Assembly (NCBI RefSeq): GCF_051851555.1
Contig: NZ_JBPDVH010000006.1
Coordinates: forward strand, 62,001 to 126,000
Reading direction: 5' to 3'
DNA: 64,000 nucleotides
Source of the DNA: Lonepinella sp051851555
Lineage (GTDB): Bacteria > Pseudomonadota > Gammaproteobacteria > Enterobacterales > Pasteurellaceae
Within the stretch, counting starts at the first letter, position 1. Each line of letters opens with the position of its first letter. The notes below the pieces were generated by a model that had not been told where the DNA came from, searched no databases, and saw only the letters and a list, made by a program, of their open reading frames with translations. Shown one piece after another: positions 1-7,181 of this stretch. Made by a program: the position numbers and the translations under genes.

Positions 1-59
1 AGGTCCGTGAAGCAGCCATGCGTGGTGAGATCCCAGGTCTTAAGAAAGCAAGTTGGTAA
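1..59 (+). CDS. rpsN: 30S ribosomal protein S14, C-terminal end (partial)
   Basis: Only the last 18 codons are present, starting upstream of the window. They read VREAAMRGEIPGLKKASW and stop at 57-59, which is the typical S14 C-terminus (E. coli ends RGEIPGLKKASW). S14 is a 30S head protein. It lies 34 bp before rpsH, the normal spc-operon order rpsN-rpsH. The zinc-motif region cannot be seen. Confidence 0.93.
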   Translation, partial: VREAAMRGEIPGLKKASW

Positions 60-93
60 TATCCACTTTATTTTGGAATCGGAGTAAAAGCAA

Positions 94-486
94 ATGAGTA
101 TGCAAGATCCAATCGCAGATATGTTGACCCGCATTCGTAACGGTCAAGCTGCGAACAAAGTTGCGATCAGTATGCCTTCATCCAAGCTAAAAGTGGCAAT
201 TGCCAATGTATTAGCGGAAGAAGGTTACATTGAAAGCGTAAACGTTTTAGAAGGTGTAAAACCTGAATTGGAAATTACGTTAAAATATTTCCAAGGTAAA
301 CCAGTTGTAGAAAGTATTCAACGTGTAAGCCGTCCTGGTCTTCGTATTTACAAACGTAAAGACGAGTTACCAAAAGTAATGGGTGGTTTAGGTGTTGCTG
401 TGGTTTCTACATCTAAAGGTGTGATGACTGATCGTGCGGCTCGTCAAGCGGGCTTAGGCGGCGAAATCATCTGTTATGTAGCTTAA
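94..486 (+). CDS. rpsH: 30S ribosomal protein S8
   Basis: The 130-residue product matches S8 in length and sequence: it begins MSMQDPIADMLTRIRN and ends with the family signature STSKGVMTDRAARQAGLGGE. S8 binds the central domain of 16S rRNA and is needed early in 30S assembly. In E. coli it also represses the spc operon by binding mRNA near rplE, which lies outside this window. A GGAG ribosome-binding site precedes the ATG. It sits between rpsN and rplF (16-bp gap), the conserved spc order. Confidence 0.98.
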   Translation: MSMQDPIADMLTRIRNGQAANKVAISMPSSKLKVAIANVLAEEGYIESVNVLEGVKPELEITLKYFQGKPVVESIQRVSRPGLRIYKRKDELPKVMGGLGVAVVSTSKGVMTDRAARQAGLGGEIICYVA

Positions 487-502
487 TGGAGAGGTAGGAA
501 AA

Positions 503-1036
503 ATGTCTCGTGTTGCAAAAGCACCTGTAACTGTTCCTGCCGGTGTTGAGGTAAAACTTAACGGCCAGCTATTAACAGTGAAAGGTAAGAATGGCGAGTT
601 AACTCGTACCATTCATAACTCAGTTGAAGTTAAACAAGATAATGGTGCATTAACTTTCGCACCACGTGATGGTAGTGTGGGTGCGAATGCACAAGCAGGT
701 ACTGCACGTGCGTTAGTCAATGCAATGGTTATTGGTGTTACCGAAGGTTTCACAAGAAAATTACAACTCGTCGGTGTGGGTTATAGAGCACAAGTAAAAG
801 GCAACGTTGTTGGCTTGAGCTTAGGTTTTTCACATCCTGTCGAGCACACTTTACCAGCAGGTATTACTGCAGAATGTCCATCTCAAACCGAAATCGTGTT
901 GAAAGGTGCTGACAAACAATTAATCGGTCAAGTGGCAGCAGATATTCGTGCATACCGTAAACCTGAACCTTATAAAGGTAAAGGGGTTCGTTATTCAGAC
1001 GAAGTTGTACGTACTAAAGAAGCTAAGAAAAAATAA
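503..1036 (+). CDS. rplF: 50S ribosomal protein L6
   Basis: The 177-residue protein starts MSRVAKAPVTVPAGVEVKLNG and has two tandem L6 folds. The second holds the signature EPYKGKGVRYSDE near the C-terminus, before a lysine-rich tail. L6 binds 23S rRNA near the sarcin-ricin loop and the factor-binding site of the large subunit. A GGAG site lies upstream of the ATG. It is placed between rpsH and rplR (13-bp gap) in the spc operon. Length is the same as in E. coli. Confidence 0.98.
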   Translation: MSRVAKAPVTVPAGVEVKLNGQLLTVKGKNGELTRTIHNSVEVKQDNGALTFAPRDGSVGANAQAGTARALVNAMVIGVTEGFTRKLQLVGVGYRAQVKGNVVGLSLGFSHPVEHTLPAGITAECPSQTEIVLKGADKQLIGQVAADIRAYRKPEPYKGKGVRYSDEVVRTKEAKKK

Positions 1037-1049
1037 TTAAGGTAACACT

Positions 1050-1403
1050 ATGGATAAGAAATCAGCTCGTGTCCGTCGTGCAGCTCGTGCTCGTTATATG
1101 ATGAAAGAGCAAGGTGTCACTCGTTTAGTGGTTCACCGTACTCCACGTCATATCTATGCACAAGTAATTGCACCGAATGGTTCAGAAGTGCTTGCCGCTG
1201 CTTCAACAGTAGAAAAAGCAATTAGTGAGCAAGTAAAATATACCGGTAACAAAGATGCCGCTGCAGTAGTGGGTAAAGCTGTTGCTGAACGTGCATTAGC
1301 GAAAGGCGTGAAAGAAGTGGCTTTCGACCGTTCCGGTTTTAAGTATCATGGTCGTGTCCAATCTTTAGCGGACGCTGCTCGTGAAGCTGGTCTACAGTTC
1401 TAA
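1050..1403 (+). CDS. rplR: 50S ribosomal protein L18
   Basis: The product is 117 residues, starts MDKKSARVRRAARARYMMKE and ends with the L18 signature FDRSGFKYHGRVQSLADAARE. L18 binds 5S rRNA together with L5 and brings it into the central protuberance. The basic N-terminus is the expected RNA-binding tail. It lies between rplF and rpsE with short gaps, so it is co-transcribed in the spc operon. Confidence 0.98.
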   Translation: MDKKSARVRRAARARYMMKEQGVTRLVVHRTPRHIYAQVIAPNGSEVLAAASTVEKAISEQVKYTGNKDAAAVVGKAVAERALAKGVKEVAFDRSGFKYHGRVQSLADAAREAGLQF

Positions 1404-1417
1404 TAGAGGAAATTGAG

Positions 1418-1918
1418 ATGTCAAACATCGAAAAACAAGCTGGTGAACTGCAAGAGAAGCTAATCGCGGTAAACCGTGTATCAAAAACCGTAAAAGGTGG
1501 TCGTATTATGAGCTTTACTGCGTTAACCGTAGTAGGTGATGGTAACGGTCGTATCGGTTTTGGTTATGGTAAAGCACGCGAAGTTCCAGCAGCGATCCAA
1601 AAAGCAATGGAAAAAGCACGTCGTAACATGATCAACGTCGCTTTAAATGAAGGTACATTACAACATCCTGTTAAAGGTGTTCATACGGGTTCTCGTGTAT
1701 TTATGCAACCAGCTAGCGAAGGTACAGGTATCATCGCGGGCGGTGCAATGCGTGCCGTATTAGAAGTGGCAGGTGTACGTAACGTTTTATCTAAAGCATA
1801 CGGTTCAACTAACCCAATTAACGTTGTTCGAGCAACAATTGATGCTCTTGCAAATATGAAATCACCAGAAATGGTTGCCGCTAAACGTGGTAAAACCGTT
1901 GATGAAATCTTGGGGTAA
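1418..1918 (+). CDS. rpsE: 30S ribosomal protein S5
   Basis: The 166-residue protein has the S5 double-stranded-RNA-binding N-terminal domain (VNRVSKTVKGGRIMSFTALT, about residues 18-37) followed by GDGNGRIGFGYGKAREVP. S5 sits at the mRNA entry side of the 30S subunit and affects decoding accuracy; changes in the VKGGR loop give spectinomycin resistance in E. coli, and that loop looks ordinary here. A GAGGA site precedes the ATG. The next gene, rpmD, begins 7 bp after the stop. Confidence 0.98.
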   Translation: MSNIEKQAGELQEKLIAVNRVSKTVKGGRIMSFTALTVVGDGNGRIGFGYGKAREVPAAIQKAMEKARRNMINVALNEGTLQHPVKGVHTGSRVFMQPASEGTGIIAGGAMRAVLEVAGVRNVLSKAYGSTNPINVVRATIDALANMKSPEMVAAKRGKTVDEILG

Positions 1919-1924
1919 TGAATT

Positions 1925-2104
1925 ATGGCTAAAACTATTAAAGTAACTCAAACTCGTAGCTCAATTGCTCGTTTACCGAAGCATAAAGCCACATTGAAAG
2001 GTTTAGGTCTTCGCCATATTCGTCATACCGTTGAGTTGGAAGATACTCCATCTGTACGTGGTATGATTAACCAAGTTTCATATATGGTTAAAGTGGAGGA
2101 GTAA
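1925..2104 (+). CDS. rpmD: 50S ribosomal protein L30
   Basis: A 59-codon gene fills the space between rpsE and rplO. It reads MAKTIKVTQTRSSIARLPKH and ends VSYMVKVEE, which is the bacterial short L30 (E. coli 59 residues). L30 is a small 23S rRNA-binding protein of the large subunit. The start lies 7 bp after the rpsE stop and the TAA ends 4 bp before rplO, so it is translated as part of the spc operon. Confidence 0.97.
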   Translation: MAKTIKVTQTRSSIARLPKHKATLKGLGLRHIRHTVELEDTPSVRGMINQVSYMVKVEE

Positions 2105-2108
2105 GAGA

Positions 2109-2543
2109 ATGCGTTTAAATACTCTATCTCCGGCTGAAGGTGCTAAGCACAGTGCTAAGCGTTTAGGTCGTGGTATTGGTTCAGGTCTAGGCAAGACGGG
2201 TGGACGTGGTCATAAAGGTCAAAAATCTCGTACTGGCGGCGGTGTTCGTCGTGGTTTCGAGGGTGGTCAAATGCCTTTATATCGTCGTTTACCGAAATTT
2301 GGTTTTACATCAATGAAAGCAGCGGTCACCGCTGAAATTCGTTTGAATGATTTAACTAAAGTCGAAGACAATGTTGTCACGTTAGATTCACTTAAAGCAG
2401 CGAACTTAATCACCAAAGATATTCAATTTGTTAAAATCATTTTAGCAGGTGAAGTGAAAGGTGCCGTCACAGTTCGTGGTTTACGTGTAACTAAAGGTGC
2501 TAAAGCAGCGATTGAAGCTGCTGGTGGATCAATCGAGGAATAA
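2109..2543 (+). CDS. rplO: 50S ribosomal protein L15
   Basis: The 144-residue protein starts MRLNTLSPAEGAKHSAKRLG, followed by the glycine/arginine-rich extension and the L15 signature FEGGQMPLYRRLPKFGF. L15 binds 23S rRNA late in 50S assembly; its extended N-terminal arm threads into the subunit. The GGAG site overlaps the end of rpmD. Next comes secY after 7 bp. Length matches E. coli (144). Confidence 0.98.
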   Translation: MRLNTLSPAEGAKHSAKRLGRGIGSGLGKTGGRGHKGQKSRTGGGVRRGFEGGQMPLYRRLPKFGFTSMKAAVTAEIRLNDLTKVEDNVVTLDSLKAANLITKDIQFVKIILAGEVKGAVTVRGLRVTKGAKAAIEAAGGSIEE

Positions 2544-2550
2544 TTAACAG

Positions 2551-3876
2551 ATGGCTAAGCAACCAGGTTATCAAAGTAGAAGTACTCAAAGCGGTAAAGG
2601 TGAACTTAAAAGTAGATTGCTTTTTGTATTAGGTGCACTAATCGTTTTCCGTATTGGTTCTTTCATTCCGGTTCCTGGTATTGATGCAGCCGTATTAGCT
2701 CAGTTAATTGAACAACAAAAAGGCACCATCATTGAGATGTTTAACATGTTCTCTGGTGGTGCATTAAGCCGTGCGTCAATTTTTGCGTTAGGTATTATGC
2801 CGTATATTTCGGCCTCTATTATCATTCAATTATTGACCACGGTTTATCCTGCATTAAACGAATTAAAGAAAGAAGGTGAATCTGGTCGCCGTAAAATGAG
2901 TAAGTACACACGTTATGCAACGTTAGGACTTGCCACATTACAAGCGATTGGGATTTCAACCGGTTTACCAAGTATGTTACCAGGCCTTGTTCCTAACTTA
3001 GGTTTTGGTTTCTATTTCACCGCAGTCATTAGCCTTGTCACAGGAACCATGTTCTTAATGTGGTTAGGTGAACAAATTACAGAACGTGGAATTGGTAATG
3101 GTATTTCATTAATTATCTTTGCAGGTATCGTTGCGGGTCTTCCAGCAGCGATTGGTCAAACCATTGAGCAGGCTCGTCAAGGGCAGATGCATCCGTTAGT
3201 TCTTTTATTGATTGCCGTCATTGTATTTGCAGTCACTTATTTCGTTGTGTTCGTTGAACGAGGACAACGTCGAGTGAAAGTAGAATATGCTAAACGTCAG
3301 CAAGGTCGTCAAATATTAGGTGGGGGTTCATCCCATTTACCGTTAAAAGTCAATATGGCCGGTGTTATTCCAGCTATCTTTGCCTCCAGTATTATTTTGT
3401 TCCCAGCAACAATTACATCTTGGTTTGGTGAGGGTTCTAGCTTGGAATGGTTAACGAATTTATCGTTAATGTTACAACCAGGTCAGCCGATTTATTTGAT
3501 CGTCTATGCGGCAGCAATTATGTTCTTTAGCTTTTTCTATGCTGCAATGCAATTTAATCCTCGTGATACAGCCGATAATTTGAAAAAATCTGGAGCATTC
3601 ATCCCAGGAATTAGACCAGGTGAACAGACATCTCGTTATATAGATAAAATTATGACTCGTCTCACATTAGTGGGTGGTCTTTATATTGTCTTCGTATGTT
3701 TAGTTCCTTACATTATGATGTCAGCTTGGAACGTCCAATTCTATTTTGGTGGGACATCCTTGTTAATCGTTGTAGTGGTAATTATGGATTTCATCGTGCA
3801 GATTCAAAGTCATTTAATGTCAACCAAATATGAATCTGCGTTGAAAAAGGCAAACCTTAAAGGTTTTGGACAATAA
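2551..3876 (+). CDS. secY: Preprotein translocase subunit SecY
   Basis: This 441-residue polytopic protein is the central channel of the SecYEG translocon in the inner membrane. It shows the usual ten hydrophobic segments, the SecY signature near IPVPGIDAAVLAQL (plug region) and GIMPYISASIIIQLL (TM2), the cytoplasmic loop with ERGQRRVKVEYAKRQ (TM6-TM7) and the C-terminal cytoplasmic loop PGIRPGEQTSRYI. E. coli SecY is 443 residues. It closes the long spc-operon block with rpmJ, as in enterobacteria. Confidence 0.98.
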   Translation: MAKQPGYQSRSTQSGKGELKSRLLFVLGALIVFRIGSFIPVPGIDAAVLAQLIEQQKGTIIEMFNMFSGGALSRASIFALGIMPYISASIIIQLLTTVYPALNELKKEGESGRRKMSKYTRYATLGLATLQAIGISTGLPSMLPGLVPNLGFGFYFTAVISLVTGTMFLMWLGEQITERGIGNGISLIIFAGIVAGLPAAIGQTIEQARQGQMHPLVLLLIAVIVFAVTYFVVFVERGQRRVKVEYAKRQQGRQILGGGSSHLPLKVNMAGVIPAIFASSIILFPATITSWFGEGSSLEWLTNLSLMLQPGQPIYLIVYAAAIMFFSFFYAAMQFNPRDTADNLKKSGAFIPGIRPGEQTSRYIDKIMTRLTLVGGLYIVFVCLVPYIMMSAWNVQFYFGGTSLLIVVVVIMDFIVQIQSHLMSTKYESALKKANLKGFGQ

Positions 3877-3906
3877 GTTGTCCATTTTATAAAGAAAGGA
3901 TAAGCA

Positions 3907-4020
3907 ATGAAAGTTCGTGCTTCCGTAAAGAGAATTTGTCGTAACTGTAAAATTGTGAAACGTGAAGGTGTAGTACGTGTATTATGTACTGACCCTAAAC
4001 ATAAACAACGTCAAGGTTAA
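3907..4020 (+). CDS. rpmJ: 50S ribosomal protein L36
   Basis: A 37-codon gene, [20 protein letters not shown] and onwards, ends at the TAA at 4018-4020. It has the three cysteines and one histidine (C11, C14, C27, H32) of the zinc-binding form of L36. L36 is the last small protein of the spc operon and binds 23S rRNA. A purine-rich site (AAAGGA) lies upstream. It is followed by the alpha-operon leader. Confidence 0.96.
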
Positions 4021-4082
4021 TTGATAAATTTTTCTTGCAAAGAACCAGTTGAGCAGTTATACTGCTCAGCTCATTTATGTCC

Positions 4083-4175
4083 TTGGTATATTGTTTGAGT
4101 ATCCTGAAACGGGCTTTTCAAGATCAATATACCAATTAGTTAAAAAAATAGGAGTGCATAGTGGCCCGTATTGCA
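4083..4175 (+). ncRNA. Alpha-operon leader (S4-binding pseudoknot)
   Basis: The segment from about 4083 through the rpsM start contains GAGTATCCTGAAACGGGC and GGAGTGCATAGTGGCCCGTA, nearly identical to the E. coli alpha-operon leader that folds into a double pseudoknot over the rpsM start. In E. coli ribosomal protein S4, encoded downstream, binds it and represses translation of S13, S11, S4 and L17. The GTG start of rpsM is preserved, as in E. coli. The boundaries are approximate. The hairpin TGAGCAGTTATACTGCTCA lies just upstream. Confidence 0.88.
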
Positions 4176-4517
4176 GGCATTAACATTCCTGATCATAAAC
4201 ATACTGTAATCGCTTTAACAGCAATTTATGGTATCGGTAAAACCCGCGCACAAGCTATTTGTGCTGCAACAGGTATTGCTGAAAGCGTTAAGATCAGAGA
4301 ATTGTCTGAAGAGCAGATTGATAAACTGCGTGACGAAGTTGGTAAATTTACCGTTGAAGGTGACTTACGCCGTGAAGTAACACTTAACATCAAACGTCTA
4401 TTAGACTTAGGTTGTTATCGTGGTTTACGCCACCGTCGTAGTTTACCGGTACGTGGTCAACGTACTAAAACTAATGCGCGTACCCGTAAGGGTCCACGTA
4501 AGCCGATCAAAAAATAA
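4161..4517 (+). CDS. rpsM: 30S ribosomal protein S13
   Basis: The 118-residue protein begins with GTG and reads MARIAGINIPDHKHTVIALT; its C-terminal half has the basic signature GCYRGLRHRRSLPVRGQRT and ends RKGPRKPIKK. S13 lies in the 30S head and contacts the P-site tRNA and the 50S subunit. The GTG start is supported by the GGAGTG site 6 bp upstream and by its place inside the conserved S4-responsive leader. First gene of the alpha operon. Confidence 0.98.
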   Translation: MARIAGINIPDHKHTVIALTAIYGIGKTRAQAICAATGIAESVKIRELSEEQIDKLRDEVGKFTVEGDLRREVTLNIKRLLDLGCYRGLRHRRSLPVRGQRTKTNARTRKGPRKPIKK

Positions 4518-4533
4518 GTCGGGGTAAAGATTA

Positions 4534-4923
4534 ATGGCTAAAACACCAGTTCGTGCACGTAAACGTGTAAAAAAACAAGTTGTAGATGGCGTAGCTCACA
4601 TTCACGCATCTTTCAATAACACAATCGTAACTATTACTGACCGTCAAGGTAACGCTCTTGCATGGGCAACCGCAGGTGGTTCAGGTTTCCGTGGTTCTCG
4701 TAAATCAACTCCGTTTGCTGCGCAAGTCGCTGCTGAACGTTGTGCTGAAGTCGTCAAAGAATTTGGCTTAAAGAACTTGGAAGTTATGGTTAAAGGTCCG
4801 GGTCCAGGTCGTGAATCAACAATCCGTGCATTAAATGCAGCAGGATTTAAAATCACGAACATTACAGATGTGACTCCGATTCCTCATAACGGTTGTCGTC
4901 CACCGAAAAAACGTCGTGTTTAA
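4534..4923 (+). CDS. rpsK: 30S ribosomal protein S11
   Basis: The 129-residue product has the S11 signature VMVKGPGPGRESTIRALNAAG and the typical end THIPHNGCRPPKKRRV-like sequence (here PIPHNGCRPPKKRRV). S11 forms part of the 30S platform near the mRNA exit. It follows rpsM by 16 bp and precedes rpsD by 29 bp in the alpha operon. Length equals that of E. coli. Confidence 0.98.
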   Translation: MAKTPVRARKRVKKQVVDGVAHIHASFNNTIVTITDRQGNALAWATAGGSGFRGSRKSTPFAAQVAAERCAEVVKEFGLKNLEVMVKGPGPGRESTIRALNAAGFKITNITDVTPIPHNGCRPPKKRRV

Positions 4924-4952
4924 TCTGACGTTAGGATAATTGGAGAAAGAAA

Positions 4953-5573
4953 ATGGCAAGATATTTGGGTCCAAAACTCAAGCTAAGCCGTCGTGAAGGC
5001 ACTGATTTATTTCTTAAATCAGGCGTGCGTGCTATCGATTCTAAATGTAAAATTGATACAGCACCTGGTCAACACGGTGCTCGCAAACCACGTTTATCTG
5101 ACTATGGTAGTCAGTTACGTGAAAAACAAAAAGTTCGCCGTATCTACGGTATTTTAGAACGTCAATTCCGTAATTACTATAAAGAAGCGAACCGCTTAAA
5201 AGGTAATACAGGTGAAAACCTCTTAGTATTATTAGAAGGTCGCTTGGATAACGTTGTTTATCGTATGGGATTTGCTGCCACTCGTGCAGAAGCTCGCCAA
5301 TTAGTGAGCCACAAAGCGATTGTAGTAAATGGTCGTGTTGTAAACATTCCATCTTTCCAAGTTTCCGTTGATGATGTGATTGCTGTGCGTGAGAAATCTA
5401 AAAAGCAAGCTCGTATCAAAGCATCATTGGAATTGGCAGAACAAAAAGAAAAACCAACATGGTTAGAAGTTGATTCTGCAAAAATGGAAGGTGTGTTCAA
5501 ACGTGTTCCTGAACGTTCTGATTTATCAGCAGACATTAACGAACATCTGATCGTTGAGCTTTACTCTAAATAA
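4953..5573 (+). CDS. rpsD: 30S ribosomal protein S4
   Basis: At 206 residues, MARYLGPKLKLSRREGTDLF and onwards, this is a full-length S4. The S4 RNA-binding domain is at about residues 95-155 (RLDNVVYRMGFAATRAEARQ, VVNGRVVNIPSFQVS). S4 is a primary 16S rRNA-binding protein and, in gammaproteobacteria, the repressor of its own operon through the leader before rpsM, which is intact here. The N-terminal region lacks zinc cysteines (C- form). A GGAGAAAG site precedes the ATG. Confidence 0.98.
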   Translation: MARYLGPKLKLSRREGTDLFLKSGVRAIDSKCKIDTAPGQHGARKPRLSDYGSQLREKQKVRRIYGILERQFRNYYKEANRLKGNTGENLLVLLEGRLDNVVYRMGFAATRAEARQLVSHKAIVVNGRVVNIPSFQVSVDDVIAVREKSKKQARIKASLELAEQKEKPTWLEVDSAKMEGVFKRVPERSDLSADINEHLIVELYSK

Positions 5574-5604
5574 TAGTTAAGCTTACAAGCAAAGAGAGGA
5601 TAAA

Positions 5605-6594
5605 ATGCAGGGTTCTGTTACAGAATTTTTAAAGCCACACTTAGTGGATATTGAGCAAATTAGCTCAACACACGCTAAAGTGATCTTAGAACCGTTAGAG
5701 CGTGGTTTCGGCCATACTCTAGGTAATGCATTGCGTCGTATTCTTTTATCTTCAATGCCAGGTTGTGCTGTCACTGAAGTAGAAATTGAAGGCGTATTGC
5801 ATGAGTACAGTAGTAAAGAAGGGGTTCAGGAAGATATTCTTGAAGTACTTCTAAACTTAAAAGGCCTAGCGGTTACAGTTCAGAATAAAGATGATGTATT
5901 TCTGACACTAAACAAATCTGGAATTGGCCCTGTTGTTGCAGCTGACATCACCCACGATGGTGATGTAGAAATCGTAAATCCTGAACATGTAATTTGTCAT
6001 TTAACTGATGAAAATGCGTCTGTTAATATGCGTATTCGTGTACAACGTGGTCGAGGCTATGTGCCTGCTTCCGCTCGTGTACATGCTCAGGATGAAGAAC
6101 GTCCAATTGGTCGTCTGTTAGTAGATGCTTGTTATAGCCCTGTTGACCGTATTGCTTACAATGTAGAAGCCGCACGTGTTGAACAGCGTACTGACTTAGA
6201 TAAATTAGTTATCGAGTTAGAAACCAACGGTACTATTGATCCAGAAGAAGCAATTCGTCGTGCTGCAACAATTTTAGCGGAACAGCTTGATGCATTCGTT
6301 GATTTGCGAGATGTTCGTCAGCCAGAAGTCAAGGAAGAGAAACCGGAATTTGATCCGATTTTACTCCGTCCTGTTGATGACTTAGAGTTGACAGTTCGTT
6401 CTGCTAACTGTTTGAAAGCAGAAACAATTCATTATATCGGTGACTTAGTCCAACGTACTGAAGTTGAGTTATTAAAAACACCTAATCTTGGTAAGAAATC
6501 ACTTACCGAAATTAAGGATGTCCTCGCTTCACGTGGTCTTTCACTTGGTATGCGCCTTGAAAATTGGCCACCAGCAAGTATTGCTGAAGATTAA
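5605..6594 (+). CDS. rpoA: DNA-directed RNA polymerase subunit alpha
   Basis: The 329-residue protein equals E. coli RpoA in length. The N-terminal dimerisation domain carries ERGFGHTLGNALRRILLSSM; a flexible linker around PEVKEEKPEFDP leads to the C-terminal domain with TVRSANCLKAETIHYIGDLV, which includes the arginine that in E. coli contacts UP-element DNA and the surface used by CRP. An intact alpha-CTD fits the many CRP-type sites in the window. Alpha-operon position between rpsD and rplQ. Confidence 0.98.
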   Translation: MQGSVTEFLKPHLVDIEQISSTHAKVILEPLERGFGHTLGNALRRILLSSMPGCAVTEVEIEGVLHEYSSKEGVQEDILEVLLNLKGLAVTVQNKDDVFLTLNKSGIGPVVAADITHDGDVEIVNPEHVICHLTDENASVNMRIRVQRGRGYVPASARVHAQDEERPIGRLLVDACYSPVDRIAYNVEAARVEQRTDLDKLVIELETNGTIDPEEAIRRAATILAEQLDAFVDLRDVRQPEVKEEKPEFDPILLRPVDDLELTVRSANCLKAETIHYIGDLVQRTEVELLKTPNLGKKSLTEIKDVLASRGLSLGMRLENWPPASIAED

Positions 6595-6634
6595 TGGTCA
6601 GTTAGGTTAAGATTTTTCTGAGAAGGATAAGGTC

Positions 6635-7021
6635 ATGCGCCATCGTAAGAGTGGTCGTCAACTAAACCGTAATAGTAGTCATCGCCAAGCGATGTTCCGC
6701 AATATGGCAAGTTCATTAATTGGTCACGAGATCATTAAAACAACTGTGCCAAAAGCAAAAGAATTACGTCGTGTAGTTGAGGCGTTAATTACATTAGCAA
6801 AAGTAGACAGCGTAGCAAATCGCCGTTTAGCTTTCGCTCGTACACGCAGCATTGAAACTGTTGCAAAATTATTTAATGAATTAGGTCCACGTTTTGCTCA
6901 ACGTGCTGGTGGTTACACCCGTATCTTGAAATGTGGTTTCCGTGCAGGTGATAACGCTCCAATGGCATACATTGAGTTAGTAGATCGCCCTGAAGTAACA
7001 GCTGAAGCTGCTGCGGAATAA
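6635..7021 (+). CDS. rplQ: 50S ribosomal protein L17
   Basis: The 128-residue product begins MRHRKSGRQLNRNSSHRQAM, the L17 signature, and contains GGYTRILKCGFRAGDNAPMA. L17 binds 23S rRNA at the bottom of the large subunit. An AGAAGGA site lies upstream. It is the last gene of the alpha operon and is followed within 20 bp by a strong terminator. The C-terminal tail is alanine/glutamate-rich. Confidence 0.98.
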   Translation: MRHRKSGRQLNRNSSHRQAMFRNMASSLIGHEIIKTTVPKAKELRRVVEALITLAKVDSVANRRLAFARTRSIETVAKLFNELGPRFAQRAGGYTRILKCGFRAGDNAPMAYIELVDRPEVTAEAAAE

Positions 7022-7037
7022 TCTAAAATTAATACCT

Positions 7038-7070
7038 AAAAAGCTCACGTTTAGTGAGCTTTTTCTTTTT
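7038..7070 (+). terminator. Rho-independent terminator of the alpha operon
   Basis: An 11-bp perfect stem, AAAAAGCTCAC (7038-7048) with GTGAGCTTTTT (7054-7064), has a 5-base loop and runs into a T-rich tract TTTTTCTTTTT. It lies just after the rplQ stop. Confidence 0.9.
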
Positions 7071-7121
7071 TAGCGTTGAAGTGATTTGAAATGTACTTTG
7101 CCGATAAAATAGAACAAAAAT

Positions 7122-7157
7122 AGTGCGGTGAAAAAAAGACATTTTTTTCACCGCACT
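7122..7157. terminator. Inverted uptake-signal pair acting as bidirectional terminator
   Basis: A 16-bp perfect stem with a 4-base loop joins AGTGCGGTGAAAAAAA (7122-7137) and its complement (7142-7157). Both arms contain the uptake-signal core. It lies between the convergent rplQ and dld genes, with T runs on either side, so it can end transcription from both directions. Confidence 0.85.
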
Positions 7158-7181
7158 TTTGCTTATTTTTTCCTATTTGCT

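Noticed and set aside
5041..5352. Antisense open frames within rpsD, rpsK and other ribosomal genes
   Set aside because: They lack ribosome-binding sites and homology, and lie opposite highly conserved genes; they are by-products of codon bias.
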